Assembly: GCA_017553545.1 (NCBI GenBank)
Contig: JAFZKT010000075.1
Coordinates: forward strand, 1 to 43,199
From: Bacteroidales bacterium
GTDB taxonomy: Bacteria; Bacteroidota; Bacteroidia; Bacteroidales; UBA932
Direction: 5' to 3'
Length of the DNA stretch: 43,199 nucleotides
Positions within the stretch are counted from its first letter, which is position 1, and each line of letters opens with the position of its first letter. The notes below the pieces were generated by a model. The model made no database searches. It was not told the origin of the DNA and worked only from the letters and a program-made list of their open reading frames with translations. The position numbers and the translations under genes are program-made. Positions 26,267 through 34,336 of this stretch are shown here, in pieces.

Positions 26267-26821
26267 ATGAAAAAGAAATTCAGATGCCTCGTTTGCGGCT
26301 ACGTCTACGAAGGCGAAAATCCCCCCGCAGAATGTCCCGTCTGCCACGTCAAAGCAGATAAATTCGTGGAAGTGAAAGAATCGGCCGACGGCCCCCAGTG
26401 GGCCTGTGAGCATGAACTGGGCGTTGCCAAGGGCTGCGACCCTGAAGTCTGGGCCGGCCTGAAGGAACACTTCGCCGGCGAATGCTCAGAGGTGGGCATG
26501 TACCTCGCGATGAGCCGCCAGGCAGAGCGTGAAGGCTATCCGGAAGTGGCCGATGCCTTCAAGCGCTACGCCTACGAAGAAGCGGATCACGCCGCCCGCA
26601 TCGCCGAACTACTGGGCGAAGTCGTGTGGGACACCAAGACCAACCTGAAGAAGCGCTACGAAGCCGAAGCCGGTGCCTGCGAAGGCAAACTGGCCATCGC
26701 CAAACGCGCCAAGGAACTGGGCTACGACGCCATCCACGACACCATCCATGAAATGGCCAAGGACGAAGCCCGCCACGGCGCCGGTTTCCTGGGGCTTTAC
26801 AAGCGGCTGTTCGGGAAATAG
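26267..26821 (+). CDS. Reverse rubrerythrin
   Basis: A 184-residue non-haem iron protein with a rubredoxin domain at the N-terminus (Cys7, Cys10, Cys23, Cys26 in [10 protein letters not shown] and ECPVC). A four-helix rubrerythrin di-iron domain follows, with ligand helices [30 protein letters not shown] and [19 protein letters not shown]. This order is the reverse of classical rubrerythrin and matches the oxygen- and peroxide-induced reverse rubrerythrins of anaerobes. It should reduce H2O2 using electrons from NAD(P)H via a separate reductase. It is monocistronic, with a palindromic repeat directly downstream. Confidence 0.93.
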   Translation: MKKKFRCLVCGYVYEGENPPAECPVCHVKADKFVEVKESADGPQWACEHELGVAKGCDPEVWAGLKEHFAGECSEVGMYLAMSRQAEREGYPEVADAFKRYAYEEADHAARIAELLGEVVWDTKTNLKKRYEAEAGACEGKLAIAKRAKELGYDAIHDTIHEMAKDEARHGAGFLGLYKRLFGK

Positions 26822-26840
26822 CCTCTTTCAAATTGTTGTA

Positions 26841-26943
26841 CAGCACGGCTCGGCGTGAAAAACCGGGCCGTTTTTTGGGTTCCGCTGTGCTGCAGCACAC
26901 GGGAGCGTGAAATAACGGCGAAAAGTTGGGCTCCGCCGTGCTG
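26841..26943 (-). repeat. REP-like dimeric palindrome, copy C (inverted)
   Basis: Half-units at 26841-26892 and 26893-26943. Its reverse complement aligns end to end with copies A and B. The central junction GTGCTGCAGCAC is a perfect palindrome here. It lies between the rubrerythrin and isomerase-like genes and may act as an mRNA 3' structure for the former. Confidence 0.82.
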
Positions 26944-27031
26944 TGGCACGGGGGCCGGGCCAATGGGGCTGCAGAGACGGGCCGGGGCGGGGGCGAGCGG
27001 GGAGCAATCGCGCAGACTGAAAGTTTTTTTG

Positions 27032-27039
27032 TACATTTG
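27032..27039 (+). promoter_or_regulatory. Promoter -7 box of the isomerase-like gene
   Basis: TACATTTG, ending 8 bases before the ATG at 27048, which implies a very short leader. The expected -33 TTG is not evident. Confidence 0.6.
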
Positions 27040-27047
27040 TCCCTGCA

Positions 27048-28040
27048 ATGGAAAACGAAAACAAGAAACTGACGCCCCTGAAATTCCTGCCGGATGCGGT
27101 GGAGATGCCCTGGGGCAGCGTGGAGTATAAGCTGGCGGATTTGGGTTTTGTAGATTCGACGGCATGCGAAGGCTGGCTGAAGGGAAACACCCTCAGCGAC
27201 ATCATGCAGACCTATCTGGAACGCGTGGTGGGGGAGACGTCCTTCGAGTGGTACGGGACGCAGTTCCCGGTGCTGGTGAAGCGCCTGAACGTAAAAGGAC
27301 GCACGTCGCTGCATGTGACGGCCGATGACGAAGCGGCCGAGCAGCGCTACGATGCCTTCGGCAAAACCGCCCTCTGGTATGTGGAGAAGGCGGGGGCCGA
27401 TGCAACCCTGTACCTTGGCTTCAAGAAACCCGTCACAGCGGAGCAGTTTTTCAAGGCCTGCCAGGACGGCAGCGTGGAGAAACTCCTGCATGGCGTGAAA
27501 CCGAAGGCAGGGGAGTGGTACCTCATCACCCCGGGCCTGGTGCACGCCGCCAAGGACGTGACGCTGCTGGAAGTGGCGGAGGCGTCGGAACTCTGGTTCC
27601 GGCTGTATGACTGGGGAATCCAGGATCGGGAGTTGCATCTGGAGGAGGCGTTTGACCTCATTGATTTCGGGGGATGCCCGGTCGGGGCCGGGCATGACGG
27701 AACGGTCGGAGCCGGGCATGACGGCAAAATGGCCGGGAAGAACGAGGTTGTCACCCCGCAGTTCACGGTGCATAAGATTGCCCTTACGCAGGCACTGAAG
27801 AGCACCCGCGACGAAGACGACACCTTCCTTATTTATATCTGCACGAAAGGCGCGGCCGTAGTCCAGGCGGACAAAGTGAACTATGCGCTCAAAGAGGGAG
27901 AACTGGTGCTGGTCCCCGCGGAGGTCAATGAGTTTTTCCTGCTGCCGGACGCCCCGGGAACGGAGCTCCTGGAAGTGCGGATGGATCCCCGTCAGGACGA
28001 CGACATTGTAAGCGAAGAAGTGGATGGAGGTGAGGATTGA
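27048..28040 (+). CDS. Mannose-6-phosphate isomerase-like cupin protein (divergent)
   Basis: A 330-residue protein with the layout of class I phosphomannose isomerase: LKFLPDAVEMPWGS at the start, FPVLVKRLNVKG, a helical cap, YLITPGLVHAAKD, and a second cupin with LIYICTKGAAVVQ and LVLVPAEV. Compared with the usual zinc site (Q-V-H-P-D-D, G-K-T-E-M-W-Y, P-G-x-V-H-A), this protein reads LHVTADD (88-94) and GKTALWY (105-111). Only His166 is kept, so three of four metal ligands appear changed and normal isomerase activity is doubtful. Residues 212-227 are a tandem VGAGHDG(T/K) repeat encoded by a palindromic insert. It overlaps the next gene by 17 bases. Confidence 0.75.
   Translation: MENENKKLTPLKFLPDAVEMPWGSVEYKLADLGFVDSTACEGWLKGNTLSDIMQTYLERVVGETSFEWYGTQFPVLVKRLNVKGRTSLHVTADDEAAEQRYDAFGKTALWYVEKAGADATLYLGFKKPVTAEQFFKACQDGSVEKLLHGVKPKAGEWYLITPGLVHAAKDVTLLEVAEASELWFRLYDWGIQDRELHLEEAFDLIDFGGCPVGAGHDGTVGAGHDGKMAGKNEVVTPQFTVHKIALTQALKSTRDEDDTFLIYICTKGAAVVQADKVNYALKEGELVLVPAEVNEFFLLPDAPGTELLEVRMDPRQDDDIVSEEVDGGED
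27674..27728 (+). repeat. In-frame palindrome plus 24-base tandem repeat inside the isomerase-like gene
   Basis: ATGCCCGG (27674-27681) pairs with CCGGGCAT (27688-27695) around TCGGGG. A 24-base unit starting GTCGGGGCCGGGCATGACGG is repeated at 27681-27704 and 27705-27728 with four differences. Each unit is exactly eight codons (VGAGHDGT, VGAGHDGK), so the frame is preserved. Confidence 0.8.
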
Positions 28041-28401
28041 CAAATACCTCTGGGCCATCCGCGCGTTCAAGACGCGTACGGAAGCGGCCGATGCCTGCAA
28101 GGGCGGCAAGGTGAAAGTGGGCGAAAACAACGCCAAACCTTCCCGGGCCGTGGAGGCGGGGGATGTCCTCACCGTCCGGAAAGGCGTCGTTACCTATACC
28201 TATAAAGTAATCCAGCCCACCGAACATCGCGTGGGCGCCGCCCTGGTGCCGCAGTTCGCGGAGAACTTAACCCCGCAGGAGGAACTGGATAAGCTGAAAG
28301 CGCCCGTGGAGAGCTTCTTTGTCACGCGCGACCGCGGAACCGGCCGTCCCACCAAGAAGGAACGCCGGGAAATTGAGCGGCTCTGGGACGCCCTGGATTA
28401 G
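28024..28401 (+). CDS. hslR: S4-domain RNA-binding protein, Hsp15 (HslR) family
   Basis: A 125-residue protein starting MEVRIDKYLWAIRAFKTRTEA, the S4 RNA-binding domain of the HslR/Hsp15 family. GGKVKVGENNAKPSRAVEAGDVL (S4 loop) follows, then a basic C-terminal helix RPTKKERREIERLWD. Hsp15 binds free 50S subunits carrying stalled peptidyl-tRNA. The ATG at 28024 lies inside the previous gene (17-base overlap), and the stop interlocks with that of the convergent S9 peptidase. Confidence 0.9.
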   Translation: MEVRIDKYLWAIRAFKTRTEAADACKGGKVKVGENNAKPSRAVEAGDVLTVRKGVVTYTYKVIQPTEHRVGAALVPQFAENLTPQEELDKLKAPVESFFVTRDRGTGRPTKKERREIERLWDALD

Positions 28402-31103
28402 TATTCGTAACCGAAATAGTAGCCTTTCTTGGCCGTGGGCACGCCGTCGCGCATCCAGGCCGGCTGGGGTTCACCCTTCAGATAATAGTCAAAGAACTGC
28501 TGCAGCCGGATGCTTAAATCCTTCCGGTTGCGGCGCTGGCGTAGGTTGTGGGCTTCGTCGTTGTATTCCAGCAGCCAGGCGGGTTTGCCCAGCCGGCGAA
28601 GGCCCATAAAGAGCTCGATGCCCTGGTACCACGGCACGGCACCGTCGGCGTCGTTGTGCATGATGAGCACCGGCGTTGTCACATTGGGCAGCTTGAACAG
28701 CGGGGAATTCTCCATATAGAGCTCGATGCCGTTCCAGAGGTCCCGGCCGATGCGGCTCTGCGTCTGCTCGTACTGGAACTGCCTGCTCATTCCGCTTTCC
28801 CAGCGGATGCCGCCATAGGCCGATGTCATATTGGCTACCGGAGCACCGGCCCCGGCCGCCTTGAACATTCCCGTGCGGGTGATGAGGTACGCCACCTGAT
28901 ACCCACCCCAACTCTGTCCCTGGATGGCCATGTTGTCTCTGTCGATCCACGGGAACTGCCACAGGGACTGTGCGCCGCTCACGATGCAGTTATAGGCGCA
29001 TTCGCCGGGGATGCCGCCCTTATAGACGATGTCCGGCACAAATACCACGTACCCGCGCGAAACGAAGAACGGGATGTTGATGATGCTCCACATCGGCTGC
29101 ACCGTATAGTGGGTGTAGAGGTTCTCGGAGTTCTTTTCGTAGAAATAGCAGATGACGGGATACTTCTTCTCCGGGGAGAAATCCTCCGGCTTATAGAGGA
29201 GGCCGTCCAGCGGCGTGCCGTCGAAGGCCGTCCAGTGATAGAGTTCCGCCGTGCCCCAGTTGTAGTCCGCAATCTGGGGATTGATGGCGGTGAGTTTCCG
29301 GTCCTTCCTGCCAATCGCCGAAGAGGCATACAGGTCCATCGGGTCCCGGAAGTTGCCTTTCTGGAAGAGGTAGACATCGGCTTTGTCGGCCTTCTTGAAT
29401 CCGGACCAGGAATAGGGGCCGAAAGCAAGGGTGCGGAAACTCTTCGAAGGATTTGCCAGCTGCAGGGTGGCCACGCCGTTTTCCTTGGTGGCGTTGTCGA
29501 AGACGCTCAGGAGGAGGTTTTCCTTGAGGCCCAGATGACGGTTCTCGTCGTCGTCCTTTTTTCGGAGATTGATCACCCTGTAGGTGATGCCTTTTTCCCG
29601 GCCGAAGGTGAGACGCTGGGGGGCGCTTCCGTCGGCGGGCGCTTCCCAGATGTCATAGCGGTCATAAACCAGCACGGCACTGTCGTCTTCCACCCACTGC
29701 GGCGCCATTCCGTAGGCGTCCGGATACATCGGCCTGTCGTTTTCTTCATCCCAGAAGATGACGCCGCCCTCGATGAGCGGCCTATATGAGCGGGCCGCCA
29801 CGTCGTAGATGAACCACTGTTTCCGTTCATAGTCCCACCAGGTGACGTATTTGCCAAGAGGAGAAAGGCGGATTTCGTCGAACGCCCCCTTGACGGGCTC
29901 CGTGCGGACATCCCCCACCACAAGGTGGAACGCCTGTTCATCCTGGATGTTCCACTGGGTCTCCAGCGGATTGGTGTGGGATGTCACCAGAGTGACAGAT
30001 GCGTCACCGCGGTCTCCCAGGGATACCTGGCTGAATTTGTCCAGGCTGAAGGGGGCCAGTTTGCCGCCCACCAGTTCTGCGGGATAGGTGCGCTTGGCAT
30101 CTTTGTCCAGATTGGCTTTCTGGTACGGGGGGATTTCATCGGCGTCCCAGTTCCAGATATCCAGTCCGGGCGTTTCGAAGGAGACGAGCGAGGTGTCCTT
30201 GGGTGGAGCAAACTCCTGCACGCCCACAAAGATGCGCTTGCCGTTATGACTGAAGACGGGATTGCCATTTTCCGTGATGCCCCAGCCTTGAGGAAGGGCG
30301 GAAAGGGCTTCAGGACCTGCCATAAGACTGGCCTGTCCGCCGTCCCAGAGATAAAGGGAGGCGTGTTTGCTGCCGCTGGCTGTGGTGTCCGTGGCCGACA
30401 GGAACAATGCCCTTTCGCCGGCCCGGTCAAAGACCGGAAGACTTTTCCAGGCCGATGTATCCGGGAGGAAGGTGGCCTGACGGGCGGCGACATCGAAGAA
30501 ACCGACGTTCATCCGGTCCGTCCCCTTTTTCTTGTCCAGCTTCCGCAACAGGGACATCCGTTCCCCATTCTCGGAGAAGCCATATTCCGTCACCTGCTTG
30601 AGACTGTCCAGGCCGCCGTCGGCGAAATAGTGCACCAGAACGGTGTCCGCTACGGCGAACGCGAAGGCCTGCAGGGCGTGTCTCCCTACCTTATAGGATT
30701 TGACGTTGGGATACTTGACGATGGCCCCGTTGGAGAGGTTGATCACCGCCAGCGAGTCCTGGGGGAGTTTGTCGCCCTTCTTTCCGTCAATCTTAGCCTT
30801 ACGGGTATCCTTGAAAGGGGCCTTGATGAGGCAAACGGCGTATGAATCGTCATCCAGCAGGGTGGTCCTGTAGCCGCGCGGGATCTCCACGGTCCGTTCG
30901 CCTTTCTTGGCGGCGATGCGGATGGTGAGGGTGCCGTCGCCCTCCTGCGGGTTCACTTCATAGGAAACGACTTTGCCGGAGGCCGATACGGATGTATTGG
31001 CCACGGCCTGCCAACTGTCGAAAACGCTGTGGTCCAGGGGTTTTTTCTGGGCCTGCAGGGCCAGGGTCAACAGCAGGCAGGGGAGGAAGATGAGTTTCTT
31101 CAT
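28398..31103 (-). CDS. S9-family (prolyl oligopeptidase-type) peptidase, secreted
   Basis: A 901-residue exported serine peptidase with an N-terminal signal peptide (LIFLPCLLLTLALQA). The first ~600 residues look like a beta-propeller, with repeated W/D/G-rich blades. The C-terminal alpha/beta hydrolase domain has Ser731 in GQSWGGYQ, Asp820 in HNDADGAVP and His852 in NDEAHNLRQ. The family hydrolyses short peptides, usually with access controlled by the propeller. It is longer than typical DPP IV-like proteins (about 700), with insertions in the propeller. The start overlaps the pssA stop by 4 bases, so the two are coupled. Confidence 0.93.
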   Translation of the reverse strand: MKKLIFLPCLLLTLALQAQKKPLDHSVFDSWQAVANTSVSASGKVVSYEVNPQEGDGTLTIRIAAKKGERTVEIPRGYRTTLLDDDSYAVCLIKAPFKDTRKAKIDGKKGDKLPQDSLAVINLSNGAIVKYPNVKSYKVGRHALQAFAFAVADTVLVHYFADGGLDSLKQVTEYGFSENGERMSLLRKLDKKKGTDRMNVGFFDVAARQATFLPDTSAWKSLPVFDRAGERALFLSATDTTASGSKHASLYLWDGGQASLMAGPEALSALPQGWGITENGNPVFSHNGKRIFVGVQEFAPPKDTSLVSFETPGLDIWNWDADEIPPYQKANLDKDAKRTYPAELVGGKLAPFSLDKFSQVSLGDRGDASVTLVTSHTNPLETQWNIQDEQAFHLVVGDVRTEPVKGAFDEIRLSPLGKYVTWWDYERKQWFIYDVAARSYRPLIEGGVIFWDEENDRPMYPDAYGMAPQWVEDDSAVLVYDRYDIWEAPADGSAPQRLTFGREKGITYRVINLRKKDDDENRHLGLKENLLLSVFDNATKENGVATLQLANPSKSFRTLAFGPYSWSGFKKADKADVYLFQKGNFRDPMDLYASSAIGRKDRKLTAINPQIADYNWGTAELYHWTAFDGTPLDGLLYKPEDFSPEKKYPVICYFYEKNSENLYTHYTVQPMWSIINIPFFVSRGYVVFVPDIVYKGGIPGECAYNCIVSGAQSLWQFPWIDRDNMAIQGQSWGGYQVAYLITRTGMFKAAGAGAPVANMTSAYGGIRWESGMSRQFQYEQTQSRIGRDLWNGIELYMENSPLFKLPNVTTPVLIMHNDADGAVPWYQGIELFMGLRRLGKPAWLLEYNDEAHNLRQRRNRKDLSIRLQQFFDYYLKGEPQPAWMRDGVPTAKKGYYFGYEY

Positions 31104-31819
31104 TTCTTGGCTGGGAGCAGGGAAACGATGAGGTTTTCGAAGAGGTAGATGCTAAAAATCAGCAGGATGGCAAGGATCCAGCTCTTCCAGATGACTAGCG
31201 CACAGACAGCGGAGGTAACGGCAAGAATCAGGAATACGATGCGTTTTGTATCCAGCAGTTTGTGCCCGGGGGCCACCTTCATGCCGAACATGGGGATCTC
31301 ACTTACCAGCAGAAGGCCAAGAATGAGCGACAGGCCCGGAATGAATGCAAGGGAACCAGCCCAGTCCGCCAGGAAAAACTGGGGCTTTTCGGCGACGAAA
31401 GCGGCTAACGATGCGCAGAGGAGGGCGTTCGCCGGGGTGGGAAGCCCCAGGAAGTTCGTGGTCTGGCGCGTGTCAATATTGAATTTCGCCAGCCTCACGG
31501 CGCTCATTACGGCGATGAACAGCGGCGCAAAGCACAGCCAGGAAACGGCGTCATGCGACTGCATACAGTTCATCAGCATCAGGGCCGGCAGTACGCCGAA
31601 ACTCACCATGTCCGCCAGGGAGTCCAGCTGGGCTCCGATGGGGGAGTAGGCTTTCAGCAGGCGCGCGGCCAGTCCGTCGCAGAAATCGAAGACGGCTGCG
31701 GCCAGCATGAAAAGGAGCGCGCATTCCGGCTTGCCGCTTACTGCGCAAATCACTCCCAAGACCCCCGAGAGGAGATTCAAGGAAGTGATTGTATTGGGAA
31801 TGTGTCTTACGGGTGACAT
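31100..31819 (-). CDS. pssA: CDP-diacylglycerol-serine O-phosphatidyltransferase
   Basis: A 239-residue integral membrane enzyme with about seven hydrophobic segments. The CDP-alcohol phosphotransferase signature DG-x2-AR-x8-G-x3-D-x3-D is present as DGLAARL followed by SPIGAQLDSLAD. N-terminal PNTITSLNLLSGVLGV is typical of type II PssA. It makes phosphatidylserine, the precursor of phosphatidylethanolamine. Its stop codon is immediately followed by the S9 peptidase start (4-base overlap), and it follows the C1 peptidase gene with no gap, so the three genes appear to be one minus-strand operon. Confidence 0.94.
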   Translation of the reverse strand: MSPVRHIPNTITSLNLLSGVLGVICAVSGKPECALLFMLAAAVFDFCDGLAARLLKAYSPIGAQLDSLADMVSFGVLPALMLMNCMQSHDAVSWLCFAPLFIAVMSAVRLAKFNIDTRQTTNFLGLPTPANALLCASLAAFVAEKPQFFLADWAGSLAFIPGLSLILGLLLVSEIPMFGMKVAPGHKLLDTKRIVFLILAVTSAVCALVIWKSWILAILLIFSIYLFENLIVSLLPAKK

Positions 31820-32995
31820 TTACTTGATGCCGATTTTCTTGAGGATCTCCTTGGGTACGGCTTTCTTGTGCACCAGGATGTTGAGGGTCTTACCCTTTAC
31901 GAAGTTCTCCGACATGTACCAGATGCCATCGTAATTGCCGGTGACTCCCCATGAGTTCTTGATGAGGTAATACTTCTGGCCGTTCTGGTCCTTGGCAATG
32001 CCGTAGAGGTGCATGCCATGGTCGTCCGTGGAGGTTTTTTCGTCGTACATTTCCTGGCGGAGTTCCTGCGTTACCTGGATTTCCTTCACGGTGGGTTTCT
32101 CCGCGGGTTTTTCATCGGCCTTTCCTACCCAGCGCTCCTGGTCACTGCCGGGGGCGGATAATGCTTCCATGTCTACCAGGATGGCCAGGCCGTCGCGGGT
32201 GAAGCCGGGTTCCGACACGTCGCCGCCCCACGCTACGGTGTAGCCGTTGTTGACGGCGTTGTCGATGATGGCCATGAATTCGTCCAGCGGAACGTTCCAG
32301 GACGGGGTCCAGCGCCAGTTGTCTTCCACTTCCATCGCGAAGGCGGTGTAGAAGGGATGATGCGTATAGGAGGTGAAGCCGATGTAGTCGTCCAGGTTGA
32401 TGCCCAGCTGGTCCGCCTTGATCACTTTGTCCTGCGGGATTTCGCCCATGTAGGCGTCCAGGATGCCTTCCACGCCCTTGGGCCACACCTTGGTGAGCTT
32501 GCGGTTGGGGTTCTTTACAACGGCTTCCACATACCCTTTCAGAACGGCGTCCAGTTCTCCCTGAACCGGGAGGTCATAACCGTACTGGAGACCGCTGTAG
32601 TCCGCCTGATTGATAAACCCGTAGGTCTTGCCGACTTCGATAACATCGCCGAAGTCGCTGCCGGCGGCGAAGTTCAGTTTTCCGTCCAGGCGTACGTATT
32701 TGATGGCGCGGTCATAGTAGGCCTTGCGAATCACGAACATCTCCGAAAAGTCCGGATACTGGGCGGGATCCTTGAGACCCTTTGCCCGAATCACTTCCGA
32801 CTCCAGGAAGGACAGCGTGGAGAAGCACCAGCAGGTGCCGCTGCGGAACTGGTTCTTGATGGAGGTGATGGGGAGTTCCTTTACGGTGGTGAACTGATAG
32901 TCGTCGGAGTGGACGGGGGCAACCTGACGGGGCTGGGCCTGGGTGGCTGTCATTACAAGGCAGCAGAGCACGGCGCTTACTACAATCTTTTTCAT
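31820..32995 (-). CDS. Secreted C1-family cysteine peptidase (PepC/bleomycin hydrolase-like)
   Basis: A 391-residue papain-like enzyme starting at ATG 32995 (MKKIVVSAVLCCLVMTATQA, signal peptide). A longer frame to 33058 would pass through the promoter and is rejected. Catalytic features: Gln49 and Cys55 in NQFRSGTCWCFS, the His in DDHGMHLYGIA and the Asn in LIKNSWG. The spacing resembles C1B aminopeptidases, but the protein is exported, as in many Bacteroidota. It begins an operon with pssA and the S9 peptidase. Confidence 0.9.
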   Translation of the reverse strand: MKKIVVSAVLCCLVMTATQAQPRQVAPVHSDDYQFTTVKELPITSIKNQFRSGTCWCFSTLSFLESEVIRAKGLKDPAQYPDFSEMFVIRKAYYDRAIKYVRLDGKLNFAAGSDFGDVIEVGKTYGFINQADYSGLQYGYDLPVQGELDAVLKGYVEAVVKNPNRKLTKVWPKGVEGILDAYMGEIPQDKVIKADQLGINLDDYIGFTSYTHHPFYTAFAMEVEDNWRWTPSWNVPLDEFMAIIDNAVNNGYTVAWGGDVSEPGFTRDGLAILVDMEALSAPGSDQERWVGKADEKPAEKPTVKEIQVTQELRQEMYDEKTSTDDHGMHLYGIAKDQNGQKYYLIKNSWGVTGNYDGIWYMSENFVKGKTLNILVHKKAVPKEILKKIGIK

Positions 32996-33018
32996 GCGTT
33001 CGAGTTTTATGATACTCA

Positions 33019-33049
33019 CAAATGTAGGCAGAAATTCGTAAATTTGCAA
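33019..33049 (-). promoter_or_regulatory. Promoter of the C1 peptidase-pssA-S9 operon
   Basis: On the minus strand: TTG (33049 to 33047), a 20-base spacer, TACATTTG (33026 to 33019), then 23 bases to the ATG at 32995. The -33 element abuts the -7 box of the opposite promoter. Confidence 0.8.
33039..33046 (+). promoter_or_regulatory. Promoter -7 box of the alpha/beta hydrolase gene
   Basis: TAAATTTG ends 5 bases before the ATG at 33052, so transcription should begin at or next to the start codon. The -33 position lacks TTG. Confidence 0.6.
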
Positions 33050-33051
33050 CC

Positions 33052-33687
33052 ATGGCAAGGACCATTCTTTACGTGCATGGGATGGGCGGGGGCGCAGACA
33101 GCCGCATCCCGGCCCTGCTAAATACCCTGCTGGACCCCTCGGAAGCCCGGGTGGTGGTGCGCACCTATGACTTCGACCCTCCCATCGGCCACGAGCAGTT
33201 GCGGCAGTGGGTGGAGGAGCTCAGGCCCGCCCTTGTCATCGGCGAATCCCTCGGGGCCGCCCAGGCCATTCGCTTGAAAGGGATTCCGCACCTTTTTGTG
33301 TCGCCGTCACTGGGCGCGCCGAAAAAACTCTTCCGCTATGCGCCGGTGGCTCTCTTCGCCCCGGGCCGATGGATCCTCCATCACCGCTACCCCGTTCGGG
33401 AAGGCGATCGGCAGGCGTTGAAGTTCCGCTACAAGGTGCTCCGCCGCTACGGGGAACACTGGCGGGCGGCGCTCGATGCCATCGGCCCGGAAGAATATTA
33501 CTATGCCTTTTTCGGGAAACAGGACCACTACATGCGCTCCGGCATTGTTTCCATCGGCCTTTGGGAGAAACTCTTCGGCCACACGTATACCCTTTACGAC
33601 GGTACGCACTTCATGGAAGAGGAATACGTGGAGTCGCTGCTGCTTCCCAAGGTCCGGGAAGTGCTTTCTTCCGGGAAAAATGTGTAA
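33052..33687 (+). CDS. Alpha/beta hydrolase (YqiA/esterase-like)
   Basis: A 211-residue small alpha/beta hydrolase. It has ILYVHGMGGG as the oxyanion loop, nucleophile Ser66 in the elbow GESLG, a likely acid in GKQDHYM and His in YDGTHFMEEEY. No signal peptide or lid domain is visible. It is compact, like the YqiA or UPF0227 esterases of cytoplasm; the substrate is unknown. It precedes the exonuclease gene by 10 bases, but that gene has its own promoter overlapping this stop codon. Confidence 0.85.
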   Translation: MARTILYVHGMGGGADSRIPALLNTLLDPSEARVVVRTYDFDPPIGHEQLRQWVEELRPALVIGESLGAAQAIRLKGIPHLFVSPSLGAPKKLFRYAPVALFAPGRWILHHRYPVREGDRQALKFRYKVLRRYGEHWRAALDAIGPEEYYYAFFGKQDHYMRSGIVSIGLWEKLFGHTYTLYDGTHFMEEEYVESLLLPKVREVLSSGKNV

Positions 33688-33692
33688 CTTTG
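33685..33692 (+). promoter_or_regulatory. Promoter -7 box overlapping a stop codon
   Basis: TAACTTTG: its first three bases are the TAA stop of the alpha/beta hydrolase gene. The exonuclease ATG follows 5 bases after the box. Confidence 0.65.
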
Positions 33693-33697
33693 TACTT

Positions 33698-34336
33698 ATG
33701 TTCCAGATATCGATTAGTCCGGAAGAAATTGCGGCCCTGGATTTGGCCTCTTTTCCTGGGGAGATTGTTGTTATCGACCAGGACGGGGAGGCTCTGGAAC
33801 AGGCTGTGCGCTATCTGAAGCGGCAGAAGGTGCTGGGCTTCGACACGGAAACCCGTCCCACTTTTTCTCCGGACCAGCGGCCTTATGGGACGGCCCTGCT
33901 GCAACTCTCCGGTCCCGGAAAGGCGTTTCTTTTCCGTGTGAAGAGATGCGGCCTGCCCCGTTCGCTGGCCTCGGTGCTGTCGGCTCCCTATATTAAAAAG
34001 GTGGGCGCTGCTACGCTGGACGACGTCCGCGGTCTGCAGAAGATCGCGCGTTTCCAGGCCCGCGGCTTTGTGGATTTGCAGAACCTGGTGTGGGAATACG
34101 GCATCCGTGATAAGAGCGTGAAGAAAATGGCCGCCATCATCCTGGGCGTGAAGATCTCCAAGGCGCAGCAGCTCTCCAACTGGGAGGCCGCGCAGCTTTC
34201 CGAAGGGCAGCAGCGCTATGCCGCCACGGACGCCTGGGTGTGCCGGGAGATGTATCTGAAACTGCTTTCCTCCGAGAAAAATCCGCTTACGCCGGAACAA
34301 CTCTACCCCGAACGCTATGGACAAAATAATCCTTAA
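33698..34336 (+). CDS. 3'-5' exonuclease (DEDDy, RNase D-like)
   Basis: A 212-residue single-domain exonuclease starting MFQISISPEEIAALD. An in-frame extension further upstream overlaps the hydrolase gene and has no family match. Exo I motif GFDTETRP (two acidic ligands), Exo II around AATLDDVRGL and DLQNLVWEYG, and Exo III YAATDAW with Tyr mark the DEDDy type. There is no HRDC domain, so it is closer to the Werner-exonuclease-like small proteins than to full RNase D. The substrate (DNA or RNA) cannot be told. It overlaps the methyltransferase gene by 20 bases. Confidence 0.9.
   Translation: MFQISISPEEIAALDLASFPGEIVVIDQDGEALEQAVRYLKRQKVLGFDTETRPTFSPDQRPYGTALLQLSGPGKAFLFRVKRCGLPRSLASVLSAPYIKKVGAATLDDVRGLQKIARFQARGFVDLQNLVWEYGIRDKSVKKMAAIILGVKISKAQQLSNWEAAQLSEGQQRYAATDAWVCREMYLKLLSSEKNPLTPEQLYPERYGQNNP

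Noticed and set aside
26850-26880. Terminator for the rubrerythrin gene within repeat copy C
   Set aside because: The A-run/T-run pairing is interrupted and has little GC in its stem; a 3'-end role of the whole repeat is possible but a classical terminator is not convincing.
33476-33697. An N-terminal extension of the 3'-5' exonuclease
   Set aside because: It overlaps the alpha/beta hydrolase gene, has shadow-like composition and lies upstream of the promoter at 33685.
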